Shown: positions 45,566-54,547, counted from the stretch's first letter. The stretch is DNA of 64,000 nucleotides from Streptomyces camponoticapitis (GCF_014646115.1 NZ_BMMV01000007.1:307852-371851); one strand, 5' to 3'. Program-made: numbers and translations. The notes: generated by a model from the letters alone, not told the origin.

Positions 45566-46333
45566 ATCGGCGTCGCCCTCTTCCGGGAGGCGGCGGGCCT
45601 GACCCAACGCCAACTCGCGGAGCGCGCCTGCGTACACACGGAGACGATCGCGTCGGTGGAGCAGGGCCGACGGCCCCTGAAGCCTGATCTGGCGACGCTG
45701 CTGGATGAAGTGCTCTTGACGAAGGGGGCGTTGGCGACGGCGGTGGACAACATGCCGGAGACCGACCGGTACCCGGCGTGGTCGGAGCAGTACATGGATC
45801 TGGAACGCGAGGCGATCTCAATGTCGTTCTTCGCCAACCAAGTTCTGCCGGGCCTGCTCCAGACGGAGTACTACGCACGAGCGGTCATCCGCAGCAGGGT
45901 GCCCACTTTCAGCGAGGACGAAATCAACACCCGCGTCGCCAACCGGCTGGAACGTCAGGAGATCCTGCACCGAAAAGTGCCACCGACGGCCAGCTTCATC
46001 CTCTCCGAGGCGATCGTCCTGGCACAGCTCGGCGGCCCAGAGATCTACCGGGAAACGCTCCATCATCTCCGCCTCTGTGTCGACCTCCCCGGCATCACAC
46101 TCCAGGTAATGCCGCTCGCACGTCAAACACACGCAGCCCTCGACGGCCCCTTCATCCTGCTGGAAACGCCGGAGCATCAGCACCTCGCCTACTCCGAAAC
46201 CCAGCGTGGCAGCCAGCTCGTATCCGACCCTGACGAGGTCAGCATCCTCGCCCAGAAATATGCGATGCTGCGGACGCAGGCCCTCAACACAGAGGACACC
46301 AAGGGCCTGTTGGACCGGCTGCTAGGAGACTGA
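45566..46333 (+). pseudogene. XRE regulator with DUF5753 domain, start codon lost
   Basis: In the frame used by the gene, recognisable helix-turn-helix sequence begins at 45566: IGVALFREAAGLTQRQLAER, then ACVHTETIASVEQGRRPLKP. The DUF5753 domain follows (FFANQVLPGLLQTEYYARAV, LPGITLQVMPLARQTHAALD). No ATG, GTG or TTG precedes the HTH back to an in-frame stop near 45315. The first usable start is the GTG at 45656, which would drop most of the HTH (225 aa left). The gene is of the whiJ-like type found beside DUF397 genes, and its stop overlaps the DUF397 start. Confidence 0.65.
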
Positions 46334-46572
46334 TGAGCACCGCACTTGAGTGGTTCAAGTCCAGCTACAGCGGAAGCGAAGGCGGCGAGTGCCTGGAAGT
46401 CGCCTACCACTGGCACAAGTCGAGCTACAGCGGAAGCGAAGGCGGCGCCTGCGTCGAGGTCGCCGCCCACCCCGCCGCCGTGCACGTCCGGGACTCCAAG
46501 GTCACGGGCGGCCCGGTGCTCACCCTCGCCCCCGCCGCCTGGGCGGCCTTCACCGCGGACGTCGCCCGCTGA
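46333..46572 (+). CDS. DUF397 protein with an internally duplicated motif
   Basis: This 79-residue protein shows the DUF397 core twice at the start: FKSSYSGSEGGECLEVA and HKSSYSGSEGGACVEVA. The single C-terminal half follows (VHVRDSKVTGGPVLTLAP, WAAFTADVAR). The duplication is visible at DNA level as two near-identical stretches 60 bp apart. DUF397 proteins pair with XRE-DUF5753 regulators. The start codon overlaps the stop of that gene. Confidence 0.85.
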   Translation: MSTALEWFKSSYSGSEGGECLEVAYHWHKSSYSGSEGGACVEVAAHPAAVHVRDSKVTGGPVLTLAPAAWAAFTADVAR

Positions 46573-46705
46573 CCGTCGCGCCAACTGCGCCGATCAAGTG
46601 AATACCGTTTCCCCATCTGCCGTCAGCCGTGACCTTTGAGCCGGATCTGAGGAATAGACAGACCGGAGCAAGGATGAATACGACGAGCAGACGGGATACG
46701 ACCAG

Positions 46706-46933
46706 ATGAAAGCCCCACACACCCTGACCGTCCTGGGGGCGGCGGTGCTGGCCGCCGTACTGCCGGCCACCGGCGCCACCGCGGACGAGACACATACGAA
46801 TTCGCACAACGGCGGTTTCACGCTGCTCACGGTCGGACAGATCGACGACCCGGCCGAGGACGTGCTGGAACACGCGACTGTGTTCGGCGAGACGAACATG
46901 ATCGAGGGCGCGGAAGCGCCGGACAGGTCCTAA
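46706..46933 (+). CDS. Small secreted protein, function unknown
   Basis: The 75-residue product has a signal peptide (LTVLGAAVLAAVLPATGATA) and a mature acidic peptide of about 50 residues (GGFTLLTVGQIDDPAEDVLE, then HATVFGETNM). There are no cysteines. Its stop codon lies in the loop of a terminator. No family is recognised. Confidence 0.65.
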   Translation: MKAPHTLTVLGAAVLAAVLPATGATADETHTNSHNGGFTLLTVGQIDDPAEDVLEHATVFGETNMIEGAEAPDRS

Positions 46934-46946
46934 GTCCTGTCCGGCG
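46917..46946 (+). terminator. 11-bp hairpin terminator
   Basis: CGCCGGACAGG and CCTGTCCGGCG pair perfectly around an 8-base loop that holds the TAA stop of the small secreted-protein gene. Confidence 0.65.
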
Positions 46947-47018
46947 AATGGTCTCAGCGGCGAGTTCACCGAAGCGGGTCGCGATCGCCCGGAAGTGCTT
47001 GAGTCGGGCGGTCCGCGA

Positions 47019-47621
47019 CTACCAGCCGGCCTTGACCTTGTTGTACGCGGTGCGGCATGCCGCGTCCGGGGCCTCGGCGGAGAGCTTGGTCATCGCGTCC
47101 TGCCAGACCTTCTTGGCCACGGCCTCCAACTTCCGGGTTCCGGCGGGGACGTTGGCCGCGTACTTCTTGACGGATCCCATCGTGGCGACGACGAACTTGT
47201 TGCAGGCCGGTGCGGCGGCGTCCCGGAAGCGGGTGTCGAGGTCCTTCGCCACCACGGGGCCGTTGGCCGCGGCCCAGTTGTTCCAGGCCGTGCAGGCACT
47301 CTCGGTGAGCTCCGCCTGCTCGGCTTCGGTGAGGTTGAGCGCCGCGTTCAGCAGGGCGTTCCAGGGCTCGTCGGGGACGGTGTAGCGGGTGGTGGGGAAC
47401 TTCTCCTGCGTTTTGAAGATGGCCTCCGAACATGCCGGAGGCAGCGGGGCGGCCTGCATCCGGGCGCCCGCGTTCAGCATCTGAGGAGTGGCTGTCAGGG
47501 ATCGGGAGGCCGGGGTCGGCGGCTGGGCCGGGGCGGTCAGCGCCTGTGCCCAGGCGGCCAGGACGGCGGCGGAGGCCACCGTGGTCGTCAGAACAGTGCG
47601 CTTCATGCGGCGAGAGGCCAT
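47019..47621 (-). CDS. Secreted four-cysteine protein, function unknown
   Basis: This 200-residue protein starts at ATG 47621 with AAAGGAG eight bases upstream. The signal peptide (MKRTVLTTTVASAAVLAAWA) is followed by a Pro/Thr linker and a helical domain with four cysteines (PACSEAIF, SACTAWNN, PACNKFVV, AACRTAYN), likely two disulfides. Trp residues are conserved-looking (EPWNALL, WNNWAAA). No family is recognised. It is divergent from the ABC ATPase gene. Confidence 0.7.
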   Translation of the reverse strand: MASRRMKRTVLTTTVASAAVLAAWAQALTAPAQPPTPASRSLTATPQMLNAGARMQAAPLPPACSEAIFKTQEKFPTTRYTVPDEPWNALLNAALNLTEAEQAELTESACTAWNNWAAANGPVVAKDLDTRFRDAAAPACNKFVVATMGSVKKYAANVPAGTRKLEAVAKKVWQDAMTKLSAEAPDAACRTAYNKVKAGW

Positions 47622-47867
47622 GGCTGATGCTCCTTTGCGTGAGCGGGTTGGTCCGGGACGGACTGCAGCCCGATCACGGAACGATCGCGGGCCGAAACAG
47701 GACACGGGTGACTTCTCATCGCAAACAGGTGCGCCGTATGGGGACTTGGGGCAACCGGCCACATGGCGCCGACGTCGGCGGATACGACAGGAAGGCGTGA
47801 CGTTCCGGCACCGTGATCGTTGTGGCGGGCACATGGGGTCGGCTTCGGTGCGGGGGGTGGTGAGGAC

Positions 47868-48473
47868 GTGGAGGTCGGGGGTGTGCACCATGCCTACGGT
47901 CGGCGTGTGGTCCTGCGTGGCGTCGATATGCGGCTCGGGGCAGGGACGCTGTGTGGGATCGTCGGGGAGAACGGCGCCGGAAAATCAACGCTGCTGAAGA
48001 TCCTTTCCGGCGAGTTGCGGCCCTCGCGCGGCACGGTCCGTCATGGCGGCCGGTTCGGCTACTGCCCGCAGCACGTCGTCCTCAACGACGCGCTGACTGT
48101 CCGGCAGCACTTGAGGTTCTTCCAGAAGGCCTATCGCCTGGCGAATCTGCGGCATGCCGAGCAGATCATGGACGTGCTGGGGTTCGCCGGATACGCCGAT
48201 GAGCGGGCAGGGATTCTCAGCGGCGGGACACGGCAGAAGCTGAACGTGACGCTGGCGCTGATGCACGATCCCCAGGTGCTGTTGCTGGACGAGCCGTATC
48301 AGGGGTTCGACTGGGACACCTACCAGCGGTTCTGGGATCTCGCCGTGCGGCTGCGTGACGCGGGTCGTTCGGTGCTGGTCGTCTCCCACCTGGCGTACGA
48401 CACGGAGCGCCTGGACGAGTTGTGGCGTCTGGACGGCGGGGTACTCCGCCCCGACCGGACGGTGGCCGCGTGA
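47868..48473 (+). CDS. ABC transporter ATP-binding protein
   Basis: This ATPase of about 201 residues has Walker A GENGAGKST, Q-loop CPQH, signature LSGGTRQKLN, Walker B VLLLDEPYQGFDW and the switch histidine in VVSH. I prefer the GTG at 47868 (VEVGGVHHAYG), as a longer frame from TTG 47820 adds only Gly-rich sequence. Its stop overlaps the permease GTG, and the terpenoid-type fusion gene follows. The substrate is unknown. Confidence 0.88.
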   Translation: MEVGGVHHAYGRRVVLRGVDMRLGAGTLCGIVGENGAGKSTLLKILSGELRPSRGTVRHGGRFGYCPQHVVLNDALTVRQHLRFFQKAYRLANLRHAEQIMDVLGFAGYADERAGILSGGTRQKLNVTLALMHDPQVLLLDEPYQGFDWDTYQRFWDLAVRLRDAGRSVLVVSHLAYDTERLDELWRLDGGVLRPDRTVAA

Positions 48474-49339
48474 GGTTCCATCTGACCCGGTTCGCTCTGG
48501 CCACCGGATTCGCGCTGACCGAGCACGGCCGCAACCGCTTCGCCATGGTCCTTGTGGTCCTGTTCGTCCCTCTGTGGACGACCCTGGCCTACCTGGCGAT
48601 GCCCGACTCCCCGGCCCCCCTGCGGCTTCACGCCACCGGGGAGACGCTGGCGCCCCCCGGCAATGAACTGACCGAGATCAGCGGCGCCCTCAACGCGGTC
48701 ACCCTGATCACCGGTTTCATGATGTTCGCCGCCACCTTCTCCGGCAGCCGCTTCGACCGCCGGCTGGCGATGGCCGGCTACCCCCGGGCCCACCTCGTCC
48801 TGGCCAAGGTCACCGCACTGGCTCTCATCTCGGCGGCGGTCGCCGCCTACGCCACCGCGGTCACCTGCCTGGCGTGGACACCCCGCCAGCCACTGCTCCT
48901 CGCCGCCGCGCTGTTCAGCGCCGGGCTCACCTACGGCGCCCTCGGCGTCGGCTTCGGCTCGGTGCTGCGCCGAGAGGTCGAAGGCATGTTCGCCATCGTG
49001 ATGACCAGCATCATCGACCTCGCGCTGCAGAACCCGGTCACGAGTTCCGGGACCGACAACCCGGTCATGCGCTACCTGCCCTCCTACGGGGCCATGCAGG
49101 CCGGCACGGCGGCGGGATTCTCCGCCAACCCTGTGCCGCGCCATCTGGCCATCCAGCTCACCTGGTTCGCCGGAGCGGCCCTGATCGCACTGATGGGCTT
49201 TCGCCGCAGCACCCGCAGCACCCTGCCCGTCGGCACACGGTTCCCCGGACCTGTGCCGGGAAGCGGTGCTCCCTCCCTTCCCGCGCCGCGCGGAACCGCC
49301 GCGCCATCGGATTCGGCGCCCGACACGGAAGCACACTGA
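48470..49339 (+). CDS. ABC transporter permease
   Basis: This 289-residue protein has six hydrophobic segments (MVLVVLFVPLWTTLAYLAM, AVTLITGFMMFAATFSG, ALALISAAVAAYATAVTCLA and others). It resembles ABC-2 type permeases with a large first outside loop. The C-terminal 45 residues are Pro/Ala-rich and cytoplasmic. The GTG start overlaps the ATPase stop (GTGA). The fusion prenyl enzyme gene begins 15 bp downstream. Confidence 0.8.
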   Translation: MRFHLTRFALATGFALTEHGRNRFAMVLVVLFVPLWTTLAYLAMPDSPAPLRLHATGETLAPPGNELTEISGALNAVTLITGFMMFAATFSGSRFDRRLAMAGYPRAHLVLAKVTALALISAAVAAYATAVTCLAWTPRQPLLLAAALFSAGLTYGALGVGFGSVLRREVEGMFAIVMTSIIDLALQNPVTSSGTDNPVMRYLPSYGAMQAGTAAGFSANPVPRHLAIQLTWFAGAALIALMGFRRSTRSTLPVGTRFPGPVPGSGAPSLPAPRGTAAPSDSAPDTEAH

Positions 49340-49354
49340 GGTCCACGTCCCCAG

Positions 49355-51211
49355 ATGCGCACGAAACCGCGGCCCGCCTCCGCACCCCTCGACACCTCCG
49401 TGCCCCTCGACACGGCCACGCCCGCTTCGCGCGGCCGAGCCACCCCTCGTGCGCCGAAGGACCAGGACCCCACCCTGCGGGCGGCGTACCGGCTGTGCCG
49501 TCGCACCACACGGCAGCACGATCCCGCGATCTACGCCCTCATCAAGCTGATGCCGGCCACACTGCGTCCGGCGTGCTGGGCCTTGTGGGCGACTGCGAGC
49601 GTCCTCGACGACCTGGCGGACCAACCGGATGTGGAGCCGGCCCGGCGTGCGGCCCGCGTCGAGGCGTGGACCGGCGCACTGAAACACGATCTGACGGTGG
49701 GCACGAGCGCCGATCCGATCCGGTACGCCCTGGTGGACACGGCGGGGCGGTGGCGTCTGGACCTGACCAGCCTGCGGGGCGCGATGGCCAGGACGCGGGA
49801 CGACGCCCACGGCGTGCGCTTCCCCGACTGGGCCGCGTGGCGGGCCTGGTGCGGTGAGGGAGTCGTGCCCTGGGTCGACCAGGTACGGCATCTGTTCGAG
49901 CGGGCCGGTGTGCCGATGACGCTACGCCTGGACCGGCAGGCCGACTACGAGCGCTTCGTCGACGGCGCCCAGCTCACCGACGTCCTCACCGACCTGAGCA
50001 CCGACCTCGCCGGGGGCCTCCTGCTCCTGCCGCGGGAAGCGCTGGAGCCCTTCCCCGGCGCGGAGGCGGATCTGGTCCGGGGCCGCTGGAGTCCGGCCGT
50101 GGCGGCCCTGGTCGCCGAGCTGACAGCTCTGGCGCGCCGACAGGTCACCAGGCCCGCCATGACGAGAGGAATGCACCCGGGTCCCGCCACGGTGCTCGAC
50201 ACGGCGGCCGACCTGATGCGCGCCCAACTCGACGCCGTCGAAGCGGCCGGCCCCACCCTGCTGACACGCCCCCCGCGCCCCTCCGTCGTGACCCGCGCCC
50301 GCGTGCTGGTCCCCGCCCGCCTCCGCTCGGCCCTGGCCTGGAGCCTGACCCCCCTGACCGTGCCGGGCCCCCGGCCCCCCGGGGTGGGCGCGAGCGATCC
50401 GGGCCCGGCAGCCGAGGGCACCAGGCTCCGGCCCCCGCCACCGCACCCCGACGGCATCCGGCCCCCGCGGATCGCCGCCGACCAGATGCCGTGCCATGTG
50501 GCGGTCATCATGGACGGCAACGGCCGCTGGGCCGAGCGGCGCGGCCTGCCCCGCCATGAAGGCCACCGCGTCGGCACCGCCGCCGTGTACGAGATGGTCT
50601 ATGGCGCCCTGGAGATCGGACTTCGCCATCTGACCCTCTACATGTTCTCGACGGAGAACTGGAAACGCGACACGGAGGAGATCACGACGATCCTGGACAC
50701 GGTCCGACGCGAACTCGACGCGGGTCCCTTCCGCGATCTGAACGTGCGCCAGCGCTGGTCAGGCCGTCCCGACAAACTGCCCCAGGACCTCGTCGATGCC
50801 CTCAGGCGCGAAGAGCACCGCACCCGCGGCCACACCGGACTGACTCTCACCACCTGCATCGACTACGGTGGCCGCGACGAGATCACCCGGACCGCCGCGG
50901 CACTGGCCCAGGCAGCCCGAGAAGGCGAGGTGGACCCCCACCTCCTCGGCGAGGACGACTTCGCCCGCCATCTGCCCCACCCCGACATGCCGGACGTGGA
51001 CCTGCTGTGGCGCACCGGCAACGAGCAGCGCACCTCCAACTTCCTTCCCTGGCACGCCGCTTACGCGGAGTTGTACTTCACCCCGGACTACTGGCCCGAC
51101 AGCGACCGACGTGACCTGTGGCAAGCCATCACCGAGTACAGCCGGCGCCAACGCCGCCACGGTGCTGTCCCCGCCCCCCTCACCAGAGACCCTGTGTCGG
51201 ACAACGCCTAG
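49355..51211 (+). CDS. Fusion of squalene/phytoene-synthase-like and cis-prenyltransferase domains
   Basis: This is a 618-residue two-domain protein. Residues about 40-300 resemble the squalene/phytoene synthase family, with the first Asp-rich motif DDLAD at 85-89 and the second, DLSTD at 213-217, in AQLTDVLTDLSTDLAGGLLL. A Pro-rich linker (about 303-372) leads to a complete undecaprenyl-diphosphate-synthase-like domain: HVAVIMDGNGRWAERRG (catalytic Asp 387), FSTENW (431-436) and RTGNEQRTSNF (553-563). Both halves keep their metal or substrate motifs, so both may be active. Predicted substrates are prenyl diphosphates. It is third in a unit with an ABC ATPase and permease. I know of no characterised enzyme with this fusion. 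Confidence 0.82.
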   Translation: MRTKPRPASAPLDTSVPLDTATPASRGRATPRAPKDQDPTLRAAYRLCRRTTRQHDPAIYALIKLMPATLRPACWALWATASVLDDLADQPDVEPARRAARVEAWTGALKHDLTVGTSADPIRYALVDTAGRWRLDLTSLRGAMARTRDDAHGVRFPDWAAWRAWCGEGVVPWVDQVRHLFERAGVPMTLRLDRQADYERFVDGAQLTDVLTDLSTDLAGGLLLLPREALEPFPGAEADLVRGRWSPAVAALVAELTALARRQVTRPAMTRGMHPGPATVLDTAADLMRAQLDAVEAAGPTLLTRPPRPSVVTRARVLVPARLRSALAWSLTPLTVPGPRPPGVGASDPGPAAEGTRLRPPPPHPDGIRPPRIAADQMPCHVAVIMDGNGRWAERRGLPRHEGHRVGTAAVYEMVYGALEIGLRHLTLYMFSTENWKRDTEEITTILDTVRRELDAGPFRDLNVRQRWSGRPDKLPQDLVDALRREEHRTRGHTGLTLTTCIDYGGRDEITRTAAALAQAAREGEVDPHLLGEDDFARHLPHPDMPDVDLLWRTGNEQRTSNFLPWHAAYAELYFTPDYWPDSDRRDLWQAITEYSRRQRRHGAVPAPLTRDPVSDNA

Positions 51212-52512
51212 GGGTACTCGTTCGGGTCCTGCTCGACCGCCGTCTCCCACTTCGCGGCGCCGCCGAGCGGATACTCGAACGACGGCCGCCCCTTCGCGCC
51301 GCTCGTACGGAACGGCTTCCCGCGGTCGTCGATGCGGACCGTGCCCTCCCGGCCGCCGCTGGACCACTCCAGTTCCAGGTACCAACTGACGTAGCGAGCG
51401 GAGGCGTTCGCGGTGATGTGGAAGACCTCCGGGTCCGACTCGCTCACCTTGTACGGGAAGTCCCGCTGCCCGCCCTTCGTTACGACGCTGGGGCGGCCCG
51501 CGTCCAGGTCGACGCCGAACGTCCTGGTCGTCACGCCGCCGCCGCAGCCGACACCCGTGCCGAAGTCGTTCCAGGCGAGAGGTGCCTCGCTCCCCACCAC
51601 CCGGACGTTCAGTCTGTTGAGGACGACGGTCTCGCTCCCGGTGCCCTGGATGGCCAGTTCGATGAACTGGCTCCCGCTGGAGACCGCGCCGAGCGCGGCC
51701 ACCCAGCCGGGCGCGTCCGGCTCGTTCGGGGGCGGGGGGACCTCCGTCGCGGGGCGGTCCACGAGGTAGCGCTGAGTGCACGGGTCCTCGAAGGCGTACG
51801 GCTTGGTGCTCACCGTCACCGGCACTCCGCCGACCGCCCGCTCCCCCTCCCCGTTCCCGGCGTCGCCGCCGCCCTTCTTGCCCTTCGGGGTCTCCCGGGC
51901 CGTCGGACTGGCGTCGGGCGAGGGGGACTTGCCCGCGGAAGGTGATCCGGAGGGCGACGCCGAAGGCGGGGCCGACTTCGACGAGCCGCCTTCCGAGACC
52001 TCGGACGCGACGGACGAACGGCCGGTCGACGGATCGTTCAGGGGCCCGAAGACAAGAGCGGGTACGGCGACGGCCACGACGACCGCCGCGGCGGCGAGCG
52101 TGATGTACAGACGCTTCCCGCGTCCCGACGCGGACGCGTCACCCTCGGGCGTACCGGTCTCGGGCGCCGGGGCCCCGGCCGGTGCGGCCGGCTCGGCCTC
52201 CGGGGCTTCGGGGACAGCCGCCACGGCCTCGGCGGGGGCGGACGGCACCGCCGCCCGCGACCGCCGCCGCGCCTCGTCCGCGAGGATCCACCGCCGGTGC
52301 AGCTCCACGAACTCCTCGCCCGTCGCCCCGCACAGCCGCCCGAACCGCTCGGCCGCCGAGAAGTCGGCGGGCACGGCGTCCCCGTTGCAGTAGCGGTGAA
52401 GTGTGGACGTACTGACGTGGAGCTTCGCGGCCAGCACTCCGTAGCTGCGCCCCGAACGGTCCTTCAGCTCGCTGAGCAGTTCAGCGAAAGCCCTGGCCTC
52501 GGTCGTCGCCAC
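51208..52512 (-). CDS. Membrane-anchored XRE-type HTH protein with extracytoplasmic domain
   Basis: This 434-residue protein starts at GTG 52512 (VATTEARAFAELLSELKDRS). An XRE HTH occupies about 8-75 (YGVLAAKLHVSTSTLHRYCN). An Ala/Pro/Glu-rich linker and one membrane helix (YITLAAAAVVVAVAVPALVF) follow, then a Ser/Pro/Lys-rich outside stalk and a C-terminal beta-rich domain of about 180 residues with cysteines (DPCTQRYL, GVGCGGGV). The layout suggests a sensor or a membrane-tethered regulator. Its stop overlaps the stop of the fusion prenyl gene on the other strand. Confidence 0.8.
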   Translation of the reverse strand: MATTEARAFAELLSELKDRSGRSYGVLAAKLHVSTSTLHRYCNGDAVPADFSAAERFGRLCGATGEEFVELHRRWILADEARRRSRAAVPSAPAEAVAAVPEAPEAEPAAPAGAPAPETGTPEGDASASGRGKRLYITLAAAAVVVAVAVPALVFGPLNDPSTGRSSVASEVSEGGSSKSAPPSASPSGSPSAGKSPSPDASPTARETPKGKKGGGDAGNGEGERAVGGVPVTVSTKPYAFEDPCTQRYLVDRPATEVPPPPNEPDAPGWVAALGAVSSGSQFIELAIQGTGSETVVLNRLNVRVVGSEAPLAWNDFGTGVGCGGGVTTRTFGVDLDAGRPSVVTKGGQRDFPYKVSESDPEVFHITANASARYVSWYLELEWSSGGREGTVRIDDRGKPFRTSGAKGRPSFEYPLGGAAKWETAVEQDPNEYP

Positions 52513-52671
52513 TCGTAGTTCCCCTCTACGTACGTGTGCCACAGTGCGCGGCCGTTCCAGGAACGCGTCCCAGGGAAACATCGTTCCCGCAGGTCACAGC
52601 GGTCTCAGCGTTCCAGCTTCCCCCATTGTCCCCTGTGGATTGCGGCCGGTTCCAGCCGCCCCGCAAGGTGA

Positions 52672-52800
52672 GTGCAGCACCCGCCGAACGAGGGGGAAGC
52701 GATCCGAACCCGAATCCGCGACTGCCTCGTCGATGCCGTCGCCGTCTGCGTACTCATCGCCTGTACAGCCGTGCTGCTCGTGCTCATCAACCGCTACTGA
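52672..52800 (+). CDS. Possible 42-residue membrane peptide
   Basis: A GTG at 52672 opens 42 codons ending in CLVDAVAVCVLIACTAVLLV and LINRY, a single membrane helix. The third positions are mostly G/C. The ribosome site (AAGG) is weak and close, so the exact start is uncertain. It ends 30 bp before the DUF4232 gene and may be cotranscribed. Confidence 0.4.
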   Translation: MQHPPNEGEAIRTRIRDCLVDAVAVCVLIACTAVLLVLINRY

Positions 52801-52830
52801 CCGCACCACAAAAACGGGAGACACACACTC

Positions 52831-53538
52831 ATGCGTAACCTTCGTTTCCGCTCCGCCGCCACCACCGCCACCACCGCTCTCGTGGCCGCACTCGCTCTCA
52901 CCGCCTGCCAGCCCTCGGACGCGGTCGGCTCCACCCCGAAGCCCGAATCCACCGTCGCGGCCACGGACGAGCCGGACTCCAGGGCGAGTGACGAGCCGCA
53001 GGCGCCCGCCGACCGGAGCGCGGACAACGGCGAGGACAGCGGCGCCGGCGACAGCGCCGGCAAGACCGGCGGCGACAAGAGCGCCGGCAACGACAGCGCC
53101 GGCAAGGGCAACGGCACGAACAAGACCACCACCTGCACCGGGGACAACACCAAGGTCACCGTCACCGAGGTCGCCCGGCCCATCAACCACCTGCTGGTGA
53201 CCGCCACCAACACCGGCAGCGGCAACTGCCACGCCTTCTACGCGCCCCTCCTCGGCTTCGACGACGCCCAGGCCGTCACCCAGATCAACGAGGACAGCCG
53301 GCCGCAGGCAGTGGTCACCCTGTCGCCCGGCCAGTCGGCCTACGCCTCGATCGCGCTGGGCGGCGACGGTTCCCCGGACATCGCGGCGTACAAGCTCAGC
53401 GTCCACTTCGCGGGCCGCGACAACCAGGGCTCGGTGGGCTCGGCCGCGGACCTCACCCTCCCGAAGGGCACGATGATCGCCGACAGCACGTCGGTCTCCT
53501 ACTGGCAGACGGAGATGGCCGACGCGCTGATCTGGTAG
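52831..53538 (+). CDS. DUF4232 domain lipoprotein
   Basis: This 235-residue exported protein has a signal with lipobox (LVAALALTAC). A 65-residue Gly/Asp/Lys-rich linker and a C-terminal DUF4232 domain follow (TKVTVTEVARPINHLLVTAT, CHAFYAPLLGFDD, LSPGQSAYASIALGG). It is likely anchored on the outer face of the membrane. The function of the family is unknown. Confidence 0.83.
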   Translation: MRNLRFRSAATTATTALVAALALTACQPSDAVGSTPKPESTVAATDEPDSRASDEPQAPADRSADNGEDSGAGDSAGKTGGDKSAGNDSAGKGNGTNKTTTCTGDNTKVTVTEVARPINHLLVTATNTGSGNCHAFYAPLLGFDDAQAVTQINEDSRPQAVVTLSPGQSAYASIALGGDGSPDIAAYKLSVHFAGRDNQGSVGSAADLTLPKGTMIADSTSVSYWQTEMADALIW

Positions 53539-53546
53539 CAGGTGAC

Positions 53547-53572
53547 GCGCGGGCGCCTCAGAGCGCCCGCGC
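53547..53572. terminator. Hairpin at the convergent DUF4232/hemB ends
   Basis: GCGCGGGCGC and GCGCCCGCGC pair perfectly around CTCAGA. The right arm overlaps the last hemB codons, so it may stop both transcripts. Confidence 0.6.
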
Positions 53573-54547
53573 GACCTCCGTCGCCCAGTAGGTGAGGATC
53601 ATCCCCGCGCCCGCCCGCTTGATCCCCGTCAGGCTCTCCAGGATCGCCTTGTCACGGTCGATCCAGCCCTTCTCCGCGGCCGCCTCGATCATCGAGTACT
53701 CACCACTGATCTGGTACGCGGCGACGGGCACGTCCACCTCGGCGGCCACCTTCGCCAGAACGTCCAGATACGGCCCGGCCGGCTTCACCATCACCATGTC
53801 CGCGCCCTCTTCGAGGTCGAGCGCCAACTCCCGGAGGGATTCACGGGAGTTGGCCGGGTCCTGCTGGTAGGTCTTGCGGTCGCCCGTCAGCGAGGAGCCG
53901 ACCGCCTCCCGGAACGGGCCGTAGAACGCGGACGAGTACTTCACCGCGTACGCCAGAACAGCGACGTCCTCCTTGCCGATGGTGTCCAGCGCGTCCCTGA
54001 CCACGCCGACCTGGCCGTCCATCATCCCGCTGGTACCCACCACGTGCACGCCCGCGTCGGCCTGCACCTGGGCCATCTCCGCGTACCGCTCCAGGGTCGC
54101 GTCGTTGTCGACGCGCCCACCGGCGTCGAGCACCCCGCAGTGGCCGTGGTCGGTGTACTCGTCCAGACAGAGGTCCGACATGATCACCAGGTCGTCGCCG
54201 ACCTCCTCGCGCACCGCCCGGACCGCCACCTGGAGGATTCCCTCCGGATCGGTGCCGGCCGTGCCGGTCGCGTCCTTCTTCGCGTCCTCCGGAACCCCGA
54301 ACAGCATGATCCCCGAGACACCCGCCGACACGGCGTCGACGGCCGCCTTCCGCAGCGTGTCCAGGCTGTGCTGGACGACCCCGGGCATCGCCGAGATGGC
54401 CACGGGCTCGCCGGCACCCTCCCGCACGAACGCGGGCAGGATCAGGTCGGCCGGGTGCAGCCGCGTCTCGGCGACCATGCGCCGCATCGCGGGGGTCGTC
54501 CGCAGCCGACGGGGCCGGGTACCGGGGAAGGAACCGTACACAGTCAT
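53558..54547 (-). CDS. hemB: Porphobilinogen synthase (5-aminolevulinate dehydratase)
   Basis: This 329-residue enzyme condenses two 5-aminolevulinate molecules to porphobilinogen. The two Schiff-base lysines are in [12 protein letters not shown] and [12 protein letters not shown]. The metal-site region is [14 protein letters not shown], with the C-terminal YQISGEYSM. It follows cobA-hemD by 107 bp on the same strand as the last gene of the rex-hemACDB group. Confidence 0.95.
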   Translation of the reverse strand: MTVYGSFPGTRPRRLRTTPAMRRMVAETRLHPADLILPAFVREGAGEPVAISAMPGVVQHSLDTLRKAAVDAVSAGVSGIMLFGVPEDAKKDATGTAGTDPEGILQVAVRAVREEVGDDLVIMSDLCLDEYTDHGHCGVLDAGGRVDNDATLERYAEMAQVQADAGVHVVGTSGMMDGQVGVVRDALDTIGKEDVAVLAYAVKYSSAFYGPFREAVGSSLTGDRKTYQQDPANSRESLRELALDLEEGADMVMVKPAGPYLDVLAKVAAEVDVPVAAYQISGEYSMIEAAAEKGWIDRDKAILESLTGIKRAGAGMILTYWATEVARAL

